Source: Acidovorax sp. A79 (lineage in GTDB: Bacteria; Pseudomonadota; Gammaproteobacteria; Burkholderiales; Burkholderiaceae_C). From it: 64,000 nucleotides of DNA. A model generated the notes under the pieces. That model did not search any database. It saw only the letters and a program-made list of their open reading frames with translations, and was not told where the DNA came from. Shown one piece after another: positions 37,642 to 46,197 of the stretch; position 1 is the first letter of the stretch, and each line of letters begins with the position of its first letter. Made by a program: the position numbers and the translations under genes. The stretch spans positions 4,256,501-4,320,500 of the forward strand of contig NZ_AP028672.1 in NCBI RefSeq assembly GCF_041154505.1, read 5' to 3'.

Positions 37642-39354
37642 TCATGCATACCGTGCCGCAATCGGCATCTGCCGCCCGCTGCCAAAGGCCCGGGCCCGCA
37701 CGCGCACGATGGGGGGGGCCTGGCGGCGTTTGTATTCGTTGCGCGCCACCATCATGCGCACGCGCTGCACCAGCGCGCGGCCGGCTTCTTCCTGCTGCAG
37801 CTGGGCCACGAAGGCCTGCGCGGCCGCATGCTCGGCGCTCGACAGGCGGTCGCCCTCGATCAGCAGCTTGAGCACTTCGTCCAGCACCGGGTAGGGGGGC
37901 AGGCTGTCCACGTCGCGCTGGCCGGGCGCCAGCTCGGCGGACGGTTCCTTGTCGATGATGGCCTGCGGAATCAGCTCGCGCCCGGCGTGTTCGTTGACAT
38001 GGCGCGCAAGCGCGAACACCTCGGTCTTGTACAGGTCGCCGATCAGGCCCAGCCCGCCGTTGGTGTCGCCATACAGCGTGCAGTAGCCCACCGAGATTTC
38101 CGACTTGTTGCCGGTGGTGAGCAGCAGGTGGCCGAAGGCGTTGGAATACTCCATCAGCACCGTGCCACGGATGCGCGCCTGCAAATTTTCAAGCGGCAGG
38201 CCCGCCAGCGGCGGGCCAAAGCTGGCCTCGAACTGCCGCGCGTAGCCCGCCACCAGATCGGCGATCGGGTGCGTGAAGAGCTGCACGCCCAGGTTGCGGC
38301 ACAGCGCCACCGAGTCATCGACCGAGCCGCTGCTGGAATAGCGCGAGGGCATGGTGATGCCCACCACGTTCCCGGGTCCCAGCGCCTCGGCCGCCAGCGC
38401 GAGGGTGAGCGCGCTGTCGATGCCGCCCGAGCTGCCCACCACCACCTGCGTGAAGCCGCAGCGGCGCGCGTAGTCCTTGAGGCCCAGCATGATTTGCTGG
38501 CGGTAGAACTCCATCGTGGGGATGCCCTCGGCCGGCACGGGAGCTGGGGCCTGGCCGTCGCCCATGGAGAAGTGGCCGTTGTCGAACTGCAGGGAGCGCA
38601 CGTCCTCGACGAAACGTGGCGCCTCGAAGACGATGCCGGCCTCGGGCTCGGCGGCGAACGAGGCGCCGTCATACACCACCTGGTCGTGCCCGCCCACCTG
38701 GTTCACATACAGGATGGGCAGGCCGTGCCGGCGCGAGGAGCCGCCAAAGATCTGGTGGCGCTGTTCGCGCTTGCCGATGTGGCTGGGGCTGGCATTGATG
38801 CTCACCACCAGGTCGGGTGCCGCGTCGCGCATGCGCTCGAAGGGGTTCGTCGCGTAGTCGGCGCCGTGGTCGTTCCAGCCGTCCTCGCAGACCAGCAGGC
38901 CCACCTGGGCGTTGCCGATGCGCAGCACCTTGGCCACGTCGGGTCCCGGCTCGAAATGGCGGCGCTCGTCAAAGATGTTGTAGGTGGGCAGCAGCTGCTT
39001 GGCGTATTGCAGGCGCACGGTGCCGCCCTGCAGCACCAGCAGGCTGTTGTGCAGCCGCTTGCCGGGGCCGCGCGCGGGCGTGGGCGCACCCACCACCCAG
39101 TGCAGTTGCGGCAGCCCGGCGGAGGCCTGCTGCAACGCGGCCAGGCCGGCCTCGATGCGCTGCTGGAAGGCGCTTTCCTCCAGCATGTCGCCGGGGTAGT
39201 AGCCGCACAGCGACAGTTCGCTGAACACGATGAGGTCGGCCTGTTCGCGCGCCGCCTGCTGTGCGGCGGCCACCATGCGGGCCACGTTGCCCTCGATGTC
39301 GCCGACGGTGAAGTTGAGCTGGGCGATGGTGATGCGGAGCATGGTGTCATTCAT
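37642..39354 (-). CDS. nadE: Glutamine-hydrolysing NAD synthase
   Basis: Final step of NAD synthesis, amidating nicotinate adenine dinucleotide with glutamine-derived ammonia. The 570-aa protein has an N-terminal nitrilase-type glutaminase domain (Glu in VFSELSLCGYYP, Lys in YAKQLLPTYNIFDE, Cys in LLVCEDGW) and a C-terminal ATP-pyrophosphatase synthase domain with VVGSSGGIDSALTLALA. ATG at 39354 or 39342 both fit; the second places an AGGA at better distance. It is part of the nicotinate salvage operon. Confidence 0.96.
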   Translation of the reverse strand: MNDTMLRITIAQLNFTVGDIEGNVARMVAAAQQAAREQADLIVFSELSLCGYYPGDMLEESAFQQRIEAGLAALQQASAGLPQLHWVVGAPTPARGPGKRLHNSLLVLQGGTVRLQYAKQLLPTYNIFDERRHFEPGPDVAKVLRIGNAQVGLLVCEDGWNDHGADYATNPFERMRDAAPDLVVSINASPSHIGKREQRHQIFGGSSRRHGLPILYVNQVGGHDQVVYDGASFAAEPEAGIVFEAPRFVEDVRSLQFDNGHFSMGDGQAPAPVPAEGIPTMEFYRQQIMLGLKDYARRCGFTQVVVGSSGGIDSALTLALAAEALGPGNVVGITMPSRYSSSGSVDDSVALCRNLGVQLFTHPIADLVAGYARQFEASFGPPLAGLPLENLQARIRGTVLMEYSNAFGHLLLTTGNKSEISVGYCTLYGDTNGGLGLIGDLYKTEVFALARHVNEHAGRELIPQAIIDKEPSAELAPGQRDVDSLPPYPVLDEVLKLLIEGDRLSSAEHAAAQAFVAQLQQEEAGRALVQRVRMMVARNEYKRRQAPPIVRVRARAFGSGRQMPIAARYA

Positions 39355-39415
39355 CCTAAGGTTCGATTTCGTCGGCAGCCGCCGACACGGGCGCAGCCCA
39401 TGCCAGGGACGCCGA

Positions 39416-39483
39416 GCAAGGGCCGCCCCGCAGTGAGGGCGTCGTCTCCCCGGAGGAAGGCGCGAAGCGACTCAGGGGGGCTT
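39416..39483. repeat. GC-rich intergenic element of the Comamonadaceae type
   Basis: The gap between pncB and nadE contains the run GGGCCGCCCCGCAGTGAGGG, then CGTCGTCTCCCCGGAGGAAG and GCGCGAAGCGACTCAGGGGG. From memory, closely similar strings recur between genes in Acidovorax and relatives. No second copy is present in this window, so the repeat status rests on that recollection. Confidence 0.4.
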
Positions 39484-39484
39484 C

Positions 39485-40675
39485 TTATGCAATGCTGAAG
39501 ACCTGGCGCAGGTATGCCAAGTATGTTTCATCGTCGCACAGCGTCTTGCCGGGCGTGTCCGAGAGCTTGGCCACGGGCTGGCCGTTGGCGTGCGTGAGCT
39601 TCATCACGATGTTGAGGGGCCTGTGGTCTGCGCCCATGTCGTTGGTGAGGTTCGTGCCAATGCCAAACCCGAGCTGCGTGCGGTCGCCAAAGTGGCGGTA
39701 CAGCATGAGGGCGCGCTCCAGGTCGAGGCCATCGGAGAACACGAGCCGCTTGGTGTGCGCGTCGATGCGCAGCCTGGCATAGTGCGCCAGCGCCTTTTCG
39801 CCCCAGGCCACCGGGTCGCCCGAGTCGTGGCGCAGGCCGTCGAACAGCTTGGCGAAGTACAGGTCGAAGTCGGCCAGGAAGGCGTCCATGCCCACGGTGT
39901 CGGTCAGCGCGATGCCCAGGTCGCCCCGGTACTCCTGCACCCAGTCCTCCAGCGCGGCCTTTTGAAAGTCGCGCAGCCGCACGCCCAAAGCCTGGTAGCT
40001 TTGCAGGTATTCGTGCGCCATGGTGCCGATGGGCACCAGGTTCAAATCGCGCGCCAGCAGCACGTTGCTGGTGCCCTTGAACCACTGGGGTGTCTGCTCT
40101 GCAAATGTCTTGACCACCTCGCGCTGCCAGTCGCCGCTGTAGCGGCGGCGCAGGCCGAAGTCGAACAGCTCGAAGGGGTGGCGCAAGGTGGCTTGCCGGG
40201 CCAGGTCCTGCAACCGCTGTACCTTGGCGGCCAGGCGCTCGCGCCCGCTGGCCAGCGCTGCTGCCGCGTCGAAGCGGCGAAAGTACAGTTGGTTCACGAT
40301 GGCCAACACGAAGATCTCGAAGCCCATCACGTGCACCTGGGGGCCGCGGGCCACGATGGTCAGCGCGTCGCCCTCGGCCCGCGCCTCGATGAAGTTGCGC
40401 TGGAACTGGAAGAGGCGCAGGAAGTCGACGAAGTCGCTCTTGATGAAGCGCAGGCCGCCCAGGTAGTCGAGCTCGCCCTTGGTAAAGCGCAGCGAGCACA
40501 GGTGGTCCAGCTCGGCGTTCACCTGCGGCAGCAGCTCGGCCAGCGGGTACAGGGGCTGGTTGCGGCACACGAAGCGGTATTCGCTTTGTGTTTGCGGATG
40601 GCGGTGCAGCAGGGCCTGCCACATGGTGAACTTGTACAGGTCGGTGTCGAGCAGGCTGGTGATGATGCGGGTCAT
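39485..40675 (-). CDS. pncB: Nicotinate phosphoribosyltransferase
   Basis: Converts nicotinate and PRPP to NaMN in the Preiss-Handler salvage route. The 396-aa protein shows [20 protein letters not shown] at the N-terminus, [25 protein letters not shown] in the middle (with the conserved His) and [11 protein letters not shown] / [11 protein letters not shown] near the C-terminus. It lies directly downstream of the nicotinamidase-like gene, which would supply its substrate. Confidence 0.96.
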   Translation of the reverse strand: MTRIITSLLDTDLYKFTMWQALLHRHPQTQSEYRFVCRNQPLYPLAELLPQVNAELDHLCSLRFTKGELDYLGGLRFIKSDFVDFLRLFQFQRNFIEARAEGDALTIVARGPQVHVMGFEIFVLAIVNQLYFRRFDAAAALASGRERLAAKVQRLQDLARQATLRHPFELFDFGLRRRYSGDWQREVVKTFAEQTPQWFKGTSNVLLARDLNLVPIGTMAHEYLQSYQALGVRLRDFQKAALEDWVQEYRGDLGIALTDTVGMDAFLADFDLYFAKLFDGLRHDSGDPVAWGEKALAHYARLRIDAHTKRLVFSDGLDLERALMLYRHFGDRTQLGFGIGTNLTNDMGADHRPLNIVMKLTHANGQPVAKLSDTPGKTLCDDETYLAYLRQVFSIA

Positions 40676-40692
40676 GATGATGCTCCTGTTTT

Positions 40693-40724
40693 TATAGCTT
40701 TTTGCGCTTGTTCCGCAAGCGCTA
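40693..40724. repeat. Dispersed palindromic repeat, copy 3
   Basis: ATAGCT (40694-40699) followed by arms GCGCTTG (40704-40710) and CAAGCGC (40716-40722) around loop TTCCG. It overlaps the stop codon of the cysteine hydrolase gene upstream of pncB. Confidence 0.75.
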
Positions 40725-41579
40725 GAGGCCGATTTCCGTGCTGGTGGCCAGCTGTACGCCCTGCGCGCGCATGGCGTCGAGGAAGGCCTGGTGCTGCGCC
40801 TCGAAGCCGCCCACGGGGCTCATGCAGTCGGTCAGCAGCACGATGTGGCCGGGCCGGGCGCCCGCCGCCTGCAGGCGGGGCAGGTGCTGCACGATGTGTT
40901 CGGTGGTGGCGCGCACGCAGTGGCTGCTGGCCTCGCCGGCGATGAGGAGCAGGTCGGCGGTGTCGAGCGCCGCGAGCAGGCGGGTGTTGAGGGCGGTGTC
41001 CGGGTCGGTGGCATCGACCACCTCGGCCTGGATGGCGCTGTAGTGCTCGGTCCAGGGGTTGGTGCCCTTGAACACGTGGTGCACCGCGCGCTGTTGCTGC
41101 AGCTGCCAGTCGCCGCAGGCGGCCAGCACGTCCGCATGCACGCCGTGGCCCCAGCTGCCGATCTCGCAGTGCACCGGCCAGACCATGAGCGTGTAGCGGC
41201 CCTGGGCTTCCAGCGCATCCAGGTAGGCCAGCGTGCGGGGCAGTGCGGCGGCGCTGCGGGGGGTGAAGGCGCCGCTGCGCACCTGGGCCGCCGTGATGGG
41301 CGTGAAGGGCGCGACGGCCGACCCGTTGGCCTGCTGCCAGAAGCCGGGGTGGGCGATGTCGAAGCGCTGGTGCGAATCGAGCGTCACCGTGATGGCGTCG
41401 AGCCGCCCCGCCTGCGCGCGGATGAAGGCGGCCGCGCGCCGCAGGTCGGCGTGGGCGCCAGCCACGGGCAGGCTGGGCATCGTGCGGGTGCCGTCCGGCT
41501 GGCGGGGTTGCCAATCGGCCGGCAGGTCGCAGAAGTCGTTTTGCGGGTCGATCACCAGCAGCTGGATATTGCGGGCCAT
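40722..41579 (-). CDS. Nicotinamidase-like cysteine hydrolase (isochorismatase family)
   Basis: Likely deamidates nicotinamide to nicotinate, the entry to the salvage pathway whose next gene is pncB. The 285-aa protein has the family triad: D11 in [11 protein letters not shown]171 in VFKGTN and nucleophile C221 in [11 protein letters not shown]. Metal-site residues are D68 and H70 (TLDSH) and H77. It is longer than the usual 210-aa PncA because of insertions around residues 100-165. First gene of the operon, divergent from the NrtR-like regulator. Confidence 0.85.
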   Translation of the reverse strand: MARNIQLLVIDPQNDFCDLPADWQPRQPDGTRTMPSLPVAGAHADLRRAAAFIRAQAGRLDAITVTLDSHQRFDIAHPGFWQQANGSAVAPFTPITAAQVRSGAFTPRSAAALPRTLAYLDALEAQGRYTLMVWPVHCEIGSWGHGVHADVLAACGDWQLQQQRAVHHVFKGTNPWTEHYSAIQAEVVDATDPDTALNTRLLAALDTADLLLIAGEASSHCVRATTEHIVQHLPRLQAAGARPGHIVLLTDCMSPVGGFEAQHQAFLDAMRAQGVQLATSTEIGL

Positions 41580-41614
41580 GGGCTTCTCCTTCGGTATGGG
41601 AACAGTGTAGGTTT

Positions 41615-41638
41615 GTTAGGTTAATAATGCAACTAACC
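41615..41638. promoter_or_regulatory. Candidate NrtR operator
   Basis: Interrupted dyad in the divergent gap: GTTAG (41615-41619) with CTAAC (41633-41637), and in an overlapping register GGTTA (41619-41623) with TAACC (41634-41638). It lies about 40 bases upstream of the nicotinamidase-like start. No certain NrtR consensus was matched; the call rests on position and symmetry. Confidence 0.45.
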
Positions 41639-41736
41639 AATGTGAAACCTCATGTTTCCGCTGTGCGCCAGCGGCCAGCACGCAAGCGCTTGGGGTTTGC
41701 GCCGCCCGGTGGTAGCCTCGTTCGTATATCTCTGCA

Positions 41737-42438
41737 ATGAACCATGTGCCTTCCCCCATGAACGACGACAGCGCCTGTGCCGTGATCTGCACCGTGGATG
41801 TGGTGCTGCTGACCCTGGAAGAGGGGGTGCTGAAGGTGGCCCTGGTGCGCCGGGAGCACGCGCCGTTCGCCCAGGCGCTGGCGCTTCCGGGCGGTTACAT
41901 CCACGCCCAGGACGATGTGGACGCCCAGGCCGCCGCCGCCCGCGTGCTGCGTGCCAAGGCGGGCCTGGAGAGTCCCTATCTGGAGCAGCTGGCCACCTTC
42001 TCGGGCGCGGTGCGGGACCCGCGGGGCTGGTCCCTGGCGGTGGCGTATTGTGCGCTGGTCCCGCCCGGGACGCTGGCCCAGGCGGAGGGCCGTGTGCACC
42101 TGGTGGCCGTGGACGGCGGCCTGCCGCCGTTGCCGTTCGACCACCGCCAGATCGTCGACGCCGCCGTGTTGCGCGTGCGCAGCAAGAGCCAGTATTCGTC
42201 CATGCCCGTGCACCTGTGCGCCGAGCCCTTCACGCTGCCGCAGCTGCAGGCGGTCTACGAAGCCGTGCTGGGCGAGGCGATCAACAAGGTGAGCTTTCGC
42301 CGCAAGATGGACGAGCTCGCGATGCTGGAGGCACTGCCCGGTGCCCTGCAGACCGGCGGCGCCCACCGGCCCGCGCAGCTGTACCGGGTGCGTCCCGCCT
42401 ACCGGCGCAGCCTGTCGCTGAGCGCACGGGGGCTGTAG
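41737..42438 (+). CDS. nrtR: NrtR-type Nudix-related transcriptional regulator of NAD metabolism
   Basis: A 233-aa protein with an N-terminal Nudix fold and a C-terminal winged helix (FTLPQLQAVYEAVLGEAINKVSFRRKMDEL). The Nudix box is degenerate: GGYIHAQDDVDAQAAAARVLRAKAG has lost the REuxEE acidic residues needed for catalysis. This is known for NrtR, which binds ADP-ribose instead of cleaving it and represses NAD genes. It is divergent from the four-gene NAD operon, which strongly supports the assignment. ATG 41758 is a possible alternative start. Confidence 0.92.
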   Translation: MNHVPSPMNDDSACAVICTVDVVLLTLEEGVLKVALVRREHAPFAQALALPGGYIHAQDDVDAQAAAARVLRAKAGLESPYLEQLATFSGAVRDPRGWSLAVAYCALVPPGTLAQAEGRVHLVAVDGGLPPLPFDHRQIVDAAVLRVRSKSQYSSMPVHLCAEPFTLPQLQAVYEAVLGEAINKVSFRRKMDELAMLEALPGALQTGGAHRPAQLYRVRPAYRRSLSLSARGL

Positions 42439-42464
42439 CGCCCTGGCGGCGGCGGCGGCGCGCA

Positions 42465-42484
42465 CGAACGAACGAACGAACGAA
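42465..42484. repeat. CGAA tetranucleotide repeat, five copies
   Basis: Five perfect CGAA units in the gap after nrtR. It is short, intergenic and without evident effect on a reading frame. Confidence 0.8.
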
Positions 42485-42629
42485 AAAGTTGGACCGCGCC
42501 GGGGAAATCTGGCACAAACGCAAACTTTGTGTCCCACGAAGGGTGGGTGCGCGCCGGCGGGCCGGGAGGGCCGCCGCCGCACCGCCAACAACAACAAGCC
42601 GGCCCGACGCTGGCGCCTGAGGGTCATCC

Positions 42630-43874
42630 ATGTCTTTGCGGCTGAAATTCAATCTGGTGCTGGCGGGTGTGCTGCTGCTGGCGGTGGTGGGGGCGGGGCT
42701 GTACGTGCACCGCTTCCTGCAGCAGTCGGCGATCGAGGAGGTGCAGCACAACTCGCAGATCATGATGCATGCGGCCATGGCGATCCGCGACTACACCACC
42801 GAGCTCGTCAAGCCGCATCTGGACGTGACGCTGGCGGAAAAATTCCTCCCCCAGACGGTGCCAGCCTATGCCGCCACGGAGACCCTGCGTCGCCTGCAGA
42901 GCCGCTTTCCCGGGTATGAGTACAAGGAGGCGGTGCTCAATCCCACCAATCTGCGCGACCGCGCCACGGAATGGGAGGAGCGCATCATCGGCGACTTCCG
43001 CGAAGGCCGCGCGGACCTCAAGAAGGAGGTCTCCGGCGAGGTGGGCGAGGGCATGCACCGCGCCCTGTACGTGGCCCGCCCCATCACCATCAAGCAGGCC
43101 CAGTGCATGGCCTGCCACAGCACACCGGCCGTGGCGCCCCCCACCATGCTCAAGGTGTATGGCGACAAGAACGGCTTTGGCTGGGGCATGAACGAAACGG
43201 TGGGCATCCAGGTGGTGAAGGTGCCGATGTACTTCCCGCTGGAGAAGGCGCGCCAGACCTTCTATACCGTGATGGGCGCGCTGGTGGGCAGCTTCGTGCT
43301 GCTGTTCGTGGTGCTGAACCTGTCGCTGTCCTCGCTGGTGATCGAGCCCATGGCGCGCCTGAACCGCAAGCTCGAGGACCTGGCCACCAAGGACTTCCTG
43401 ACCGACCTGGTCAACCGCCGCCGCTTCTTCGAACGGCTGGAGACCGAGATGGCCGACACCCGCATCAAGAAGAGCCACCTGTCGGTGGTGATGTTCGACA
43501 TCGACTTCTTCAAGCGCATCAACGACACCTTCGGGCACGATTCGGGCGACGTGGTGCTCAAGAGCACGGCACTGCGCGTGCGCGAACTGCTGCGCTCGTC
43601 CGACTGCGCGGCGCGTTTCGGCGGGGAGGAGTTCATCATCCTGCTCAAGGAAACCCCGGTGGACGCCGCCATGGCCATGGCCGAGGCCGTGCGTGCCCGC
43701 ATCGCCGGCGCGCCCTTCGATTCGGTGGGCCATGTGAGCGCGAGTTTTGGCGTGGCGACCTGGGACCACCACGAAGACGCCCATGCCCTCATCAAGCGCG
43801 CGGACACCGCCCTGTATGTGGCCAAGTCCCGGGGCCGCAACTGCGTGGTGCAGGCCGAGGAAGCGGTGGCCTGA
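42630..43874 (+). CDS. Diguanylate cyclase with heme-binding periplasmic sensor (DUF3365/Tll0287-like)
   Basis: Membrane enzyme making cyclic-di-GMP. A first membrane helix (8-28) leads to a periplasmic domain with a c-type heme motif CMACH (159-163), as in Tll0287-like sensors, then a second helix (about 212-235) and a GGDEF domain with GGEEF (331-335). The product-inhibition site RxxD is present (RSSD, 322-325, five residues before GGEEF). At 414 aa all parts look intact. It probably senses redox, gas or heme state; this is inferred from the family. No PDE domain is present. Confidence 0.9.
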   Translation: MSLRLKFNLVLAGVLLLAVVGAGLYVHRFLQQSAIEEVQHNSQIMMHAAMAIRDYTTELVKPHLDVTLAEKFLPQTVPAYAATETLRRLQSRFPGYEYKEAVLNPTNLRDRATEWEERIIGDFREGRADLKKEVSGEVGEGMHRALYVARPITIKQAQCMACHSTPAVAPPTMLKVYGDKNGFGWGMNETVGIQVVKVPMYFPLEKARQTFYTVMGALVGSFVLLFVVLNLSLSSLVIEPMARLNRKLEDLATKDFLTDLVNRRRFFERLETEMADTRIKKSHLSVVMFDIDFFKRINDTFGHDSGDVVLKSTALRVRELLRSSDCAARFGGEEFIILLKETPVDAAMAMAEAVRARIAGAPFDSVGHVSASFGVATWDHHEDAHALIKRADTALYVAKSRGRNCVVQAEEAVA

Positions 43875-43958
43875 GGCGCTGATCACGTTCCCCCGCGGGG
43901 GCGCGACACGCAATTCACGCACTGTCTTCACATGGGGTGAGAAGGGTGCCGTCGCCGC

Positions 43959-44411
43959 TCAGGCAGTCGTCGTCTTTGCTTCTTCGTAGGTCGCCAGGTA
44001 TTCCTTGGCCAGCTGCATCTTCTGCTTTTCGGTCAGCAGCTTGCCGGCCATCTGGAAGAATTTGTGTTCCTCTTCTTCCAGGTGGTGCTCGACCTTCTCG
44101 GCCAGTTTTTTGGCCAGCGGCAGCCAGGCGGGCGTTGCGGGGTCGGCATCCTCCAGCGATTCCACCAGTTCATCGAGCTGGTGGTGTTCGGAGATCGCGT
44201 GGCGGGATAGATCAACGCCCGCATCGTGCGCCATCAGCGGAATGTAGAAATGCCGCTCCTCGGCCAGCTCGTGCGCCAGCAGTTCTGTCTTGAGCTGCTC
44301 GAACAGGTCGTGCCGCTCGGGCGTGTCGCCGCTGGTATCGACCAGCTGCTTGCACAGCGCGCGCTGCCGTTCGTGGCTTTCGCGCAGCGCTTCAAAGATG
44401 TTGAGGGCCAT
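43959..44411 (-). CDS. Hemerythrin domain protein
   Basis: A 150-aa four-helix protein with the non-heme diiron ligand pattern of hemerythrin-like proteins: H in LRESHERQ, HELAEERHFYIPLM in the second helix, SEHHQLDEL in the third and VEHHLEEEEHKFF in the fourth. Such proteins bind oxygen or NO or act in iron/oxidative stress. ATG 44411 starts MALNIFEAL; an upstream in-frame start at 44456 is less likely. The next gene upstream on this strand, a DUF1328 membrane protein, is a common stress-related neighbour. Confidence 0.88.
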   Translation of the reverse strand: MALNIFEALRESHERQRALCKQLVDTSGDTPERHDLFEQLKTELLAHELAEERHFYIPLMAHDAGVDLSRHAISEHHQLDELVESLEDADPATPAWLPLAKKLAEKVEHHLEEEEHKFFQMAGKLLTEKQKMQLAKEYLATYEEAKTTTA

Positions 44412-44470
44412 GGGATTCCTGATTTCTTTTCTTGTGCGTGGATCGTGGGGGTGCAACCAAGCCGTGGCGG

Positions 44471-44656
44471 CTACTTCAGCGCCTTGCGCGCGGCGCCCAC
44501 GCCCACGGCGGCGAGGACCACGAACACCACGGCGATGATCAGGAAGATCACGAACAGCACTTTGGCAATGCCAGCGGCGCCGGCAGCCACACCGGTGAAG
44601 CCCAGCGCACCTGCAACCAGGGAAATCAGGGCAAAAATGATGGCGTACTTCAGCAT
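44471..44656 (-). CDS. DUF1328 small membrane protein (YtjA family)
   Basis: A 61-aa protein with two hydrophobic helices ([20 protein letters not shown] and [20 protein letters not shown]) separated by a [11 protein letters not shown] loop, the full-length pattern of DUF1328/YtjA. AAGGAGCGAC is upstream of the ATG. Function unknown; members are often stress-induced. Confidence 0.88.
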   Translation of the reverse strand: MLKYAIIFALISLVAGALGFTGVAAGAAGIAKVLFVIFLIIAVVFVVLAAVGVGAARKALK

Positions 44657-44807
44657 GATGGTCGCTCCTTGCGGGGGTTGAAGAGCAGCCCGGGGCTGCG
44701 TGAGGGTGTGCAGGAACGATACCGGTGGGGCGGGGGCGCGGCCGTCAGCCCGGGCGGGTTGCCGCTGTAGGAGAGGGCCCCTGGGCGCGGCTGCCAGACG
44801 CAGCGCG

Positions 44808-44840
44808 AAAAAAAGCCGCAACGCCTGGGCGTTGCGGCTT
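44808..44840 (-). terminator. Rho-independent terminator of metK
   Basis: A 13-bp perfect stem (44813-44825 with 44828-44840) that on the minus strand is followed by a run of T residues (complement of the seven A residues 44808-44814). It begins 43 bases after the metK stop codon. Confidence 0.9.
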
Positions 44841-44883
44841 GGGGCCGGGGAGGGCTTACGGCGCGTGATTCGCGCGGCGGGTT

Positions 44884-46065
44884 TTACAGCCCTGCTGCTG
44901 CGCGCAGTGCCGCCGCCTTGTCCGTCTTTTCCCAGCTGAATTCGGGCTCTTCGCGGCCGAAGTGGCCGTAGGCCGCCGTCTTTTCGTAGATCGGGCGCAG
45001 CAGGTCCAGCATCTGGATGATGCCCTTGGGTCGCAGGTCGAACTGCTCCTTCACCAGCGCGGCAATGCGCTCGTCGGAGATCACGCCCGTGCCTTCGGTG
45101 TAGACCGTGATGTTCATCGGCTCGGCCACGCCGATGGCGTAGGCCACCTGGATCTGGCACTGGCGCGCCAGGCCGGCGGCCACGATGTTCTTGGCCACGT
45201 AGCGGGCGGCGTAGGCGGCCGAGCGGTCCACCTTCGTGGGGTCCTTGCCGCTGAAGGCGCCGCCGCCATGGGGGCAGGCGCCGCCGTAGGTGTCCACGAT
45301 GATCTTGCGGCCTGTGAGGCCGCAGTCGCCCTGCGGGCCGCCGATGACGAAGCGGCCCGTGGGGTTGATCAGGTAGCGGGTGTCCTGCAGCCATTCCTTG
45401 GGCAGCACGGGCTTGATGATCTCTTCGATGATGGCTTCGGTGAACGAGGCCTTCATCTTGGTTTGCGTTTCGCTCTGGTCGGGGTGGTGCTGGGTGGAGA
45501 GCACCACGGTGTCGATGCTGTGGGGCTTGCCGTCCACATAGCGCATCGTCACTTGCGACTTGGCGTCGGGACGCAGGAAGGGCAGGCGGCCGTCCTTGCG
45601 CAGCTGGGCCTGGCGCTCCACCAGGCGGTGCGCGTAGTAGATGGGCGCGGGCATCAGCTCGGGCGTCTCGTCGCAGGCGTAGCCGAACATCAGGCCCTGG
45701 TCGCCGGCGCCGGTGTTCAGGTGGTCGTCGGACGCATGGTCCACGCCCTGGGCGATGTCGTTGGACTGCTTGTCATAGGCCACGAGCACGGCGCAGCCCT
45801 TGTAGTCGATGCCGTAGTCGGTGTTGTCGTAGCCGATGCGCTTGATGGTGTCGCGCGCCACCTGGATGTAGTCCACGTGGGCGTTGGTGGTGATCTCGCC
45901 GGCCAGCACCACGAGGCCGGTGTTGGTCAGCGTTTCGGCGGCGACACGCGAGCGGGGGTCCTGCTTGAAGATCGCATCGAGAATCGCGTCCGAGATCTGG
46001 TCGGCCACCTTGTCGGGGTGGCCTTCGGAGACGGATTCCGAGGTAAAGAGAAAGTCGTTCGCCAT
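44884..46065 (-). CDS. metK: S-adenosylmethionine synthetase
   Basis: Makes SAM from methionine and ATP. The 393-aa protein is full length with [20 protein letters not shown] at the N-terminus, the signature [16 protein letters not shown] and the phosphate-binding [21 protein letters not shown] (46075-46079) is nine bases before the ATG. Its leader carries a candidate SAM-II riboswitch, so the enzyme is probably repressed by its own product. It ends in a strong terminator and is transcribed alone, divergent from the acyltransferase pair. Confidence 0.98.
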   Translation of the reverse strand: MANDFLFTSESVSEGHPDKVADQISDAILDAIFKQDPRSRVAAETLTNTGLVVLAGEITTNAHVDYIQVARDTIKRIGYDNTDYGIDYKGCAVLVAYDKQSNDIAQGVDHASDDHLNTGAGDQGLMFGYACDETPELMPAPIYYAHRLVERQAQLRKDGRLPFLRPDAKSQVTMRYVDGKPHSIDTVVLSTQHHPDQSETQTKMKASFTEAIIEEIIKPVLPKEWLQDTRYLINPTGRFVIGGPQGDCGLTGRKIIVDTYGGACPHGGGAFSGKDPTKVDRSAAYAARYVAKNIVAAGLARQCQIQVAYAIGVAEPMNITVYTEGTGVISDERIAALVKEQFDLRPKGIIQMLDLLRPIYEKTAAYGHFGREEPEFSWEKTDKAAALRAAAGL

Positions 46066-46114
46066 TTGAATAAACTCCTGTGTTCCGGCATTTGGGGCGT
46101 TGCCCTCACCCCGA

Positions 46115-46119
46115 AGGAG
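46115..46119 (-). promoter_or_regulatory. Anti-Shine-Dalgarno element in metK leader
   Basis: CTCCT on the minus strand, fully complementary to the metK ribosome site AGGAG at 46075-46079, 35 bases away. It lies between the riboswitch and the ribosome site and could form the switching part of the leader. Inference from complementarity only. Confidence 0.4.
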
Positions 46120-46130
46120 CTTTGGCGAAC

Positions 46131-46190
46131 GCTTTAGCAGATTTATTTAACGTCGCCCTGCAAGTTGCTCATTTAACTCAGCGACCCATC
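46131..46190 (-). ncRNA. Candidate SAM-II riboswitch in the metK leader
   Basis: Read on the minus strand, the leader has P1 arms GTCGC (46185-46181) and GCGAC (46156-46152), a loop beginning TGAGTTAAAT and containing CTTGCAGG, then GTTAAATAAAT and GCTAAA (46138-46133). These are, in order, the conserved blocks of SAM-II (metA-type) riboswitches: TGATTTaA, TTGCA, TTAAA and GCTAAA. GCAG in the loop can pair with CTGC before TAAA to form the pseudoknot. Position upstream of metK fits exactly. The ribosome site is about 50 bases further downstream than in the classic alphaproteobacterial cases. Confidence 0.8.
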
Positions 46191-46197
46191 CATTTTA

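Noticed and set aside
37711..37718. G8 run in nadE as a phase switch
   Set aside because: nadE is a housekeeping gene and the run encodes an ordinary Pro-Pro stretch; it is treated as background.
42465..42484. CGAA repeat as a phase-variation site
   Set aside because: Only five short units, intergenic, and not positioned to affect a reading frame.
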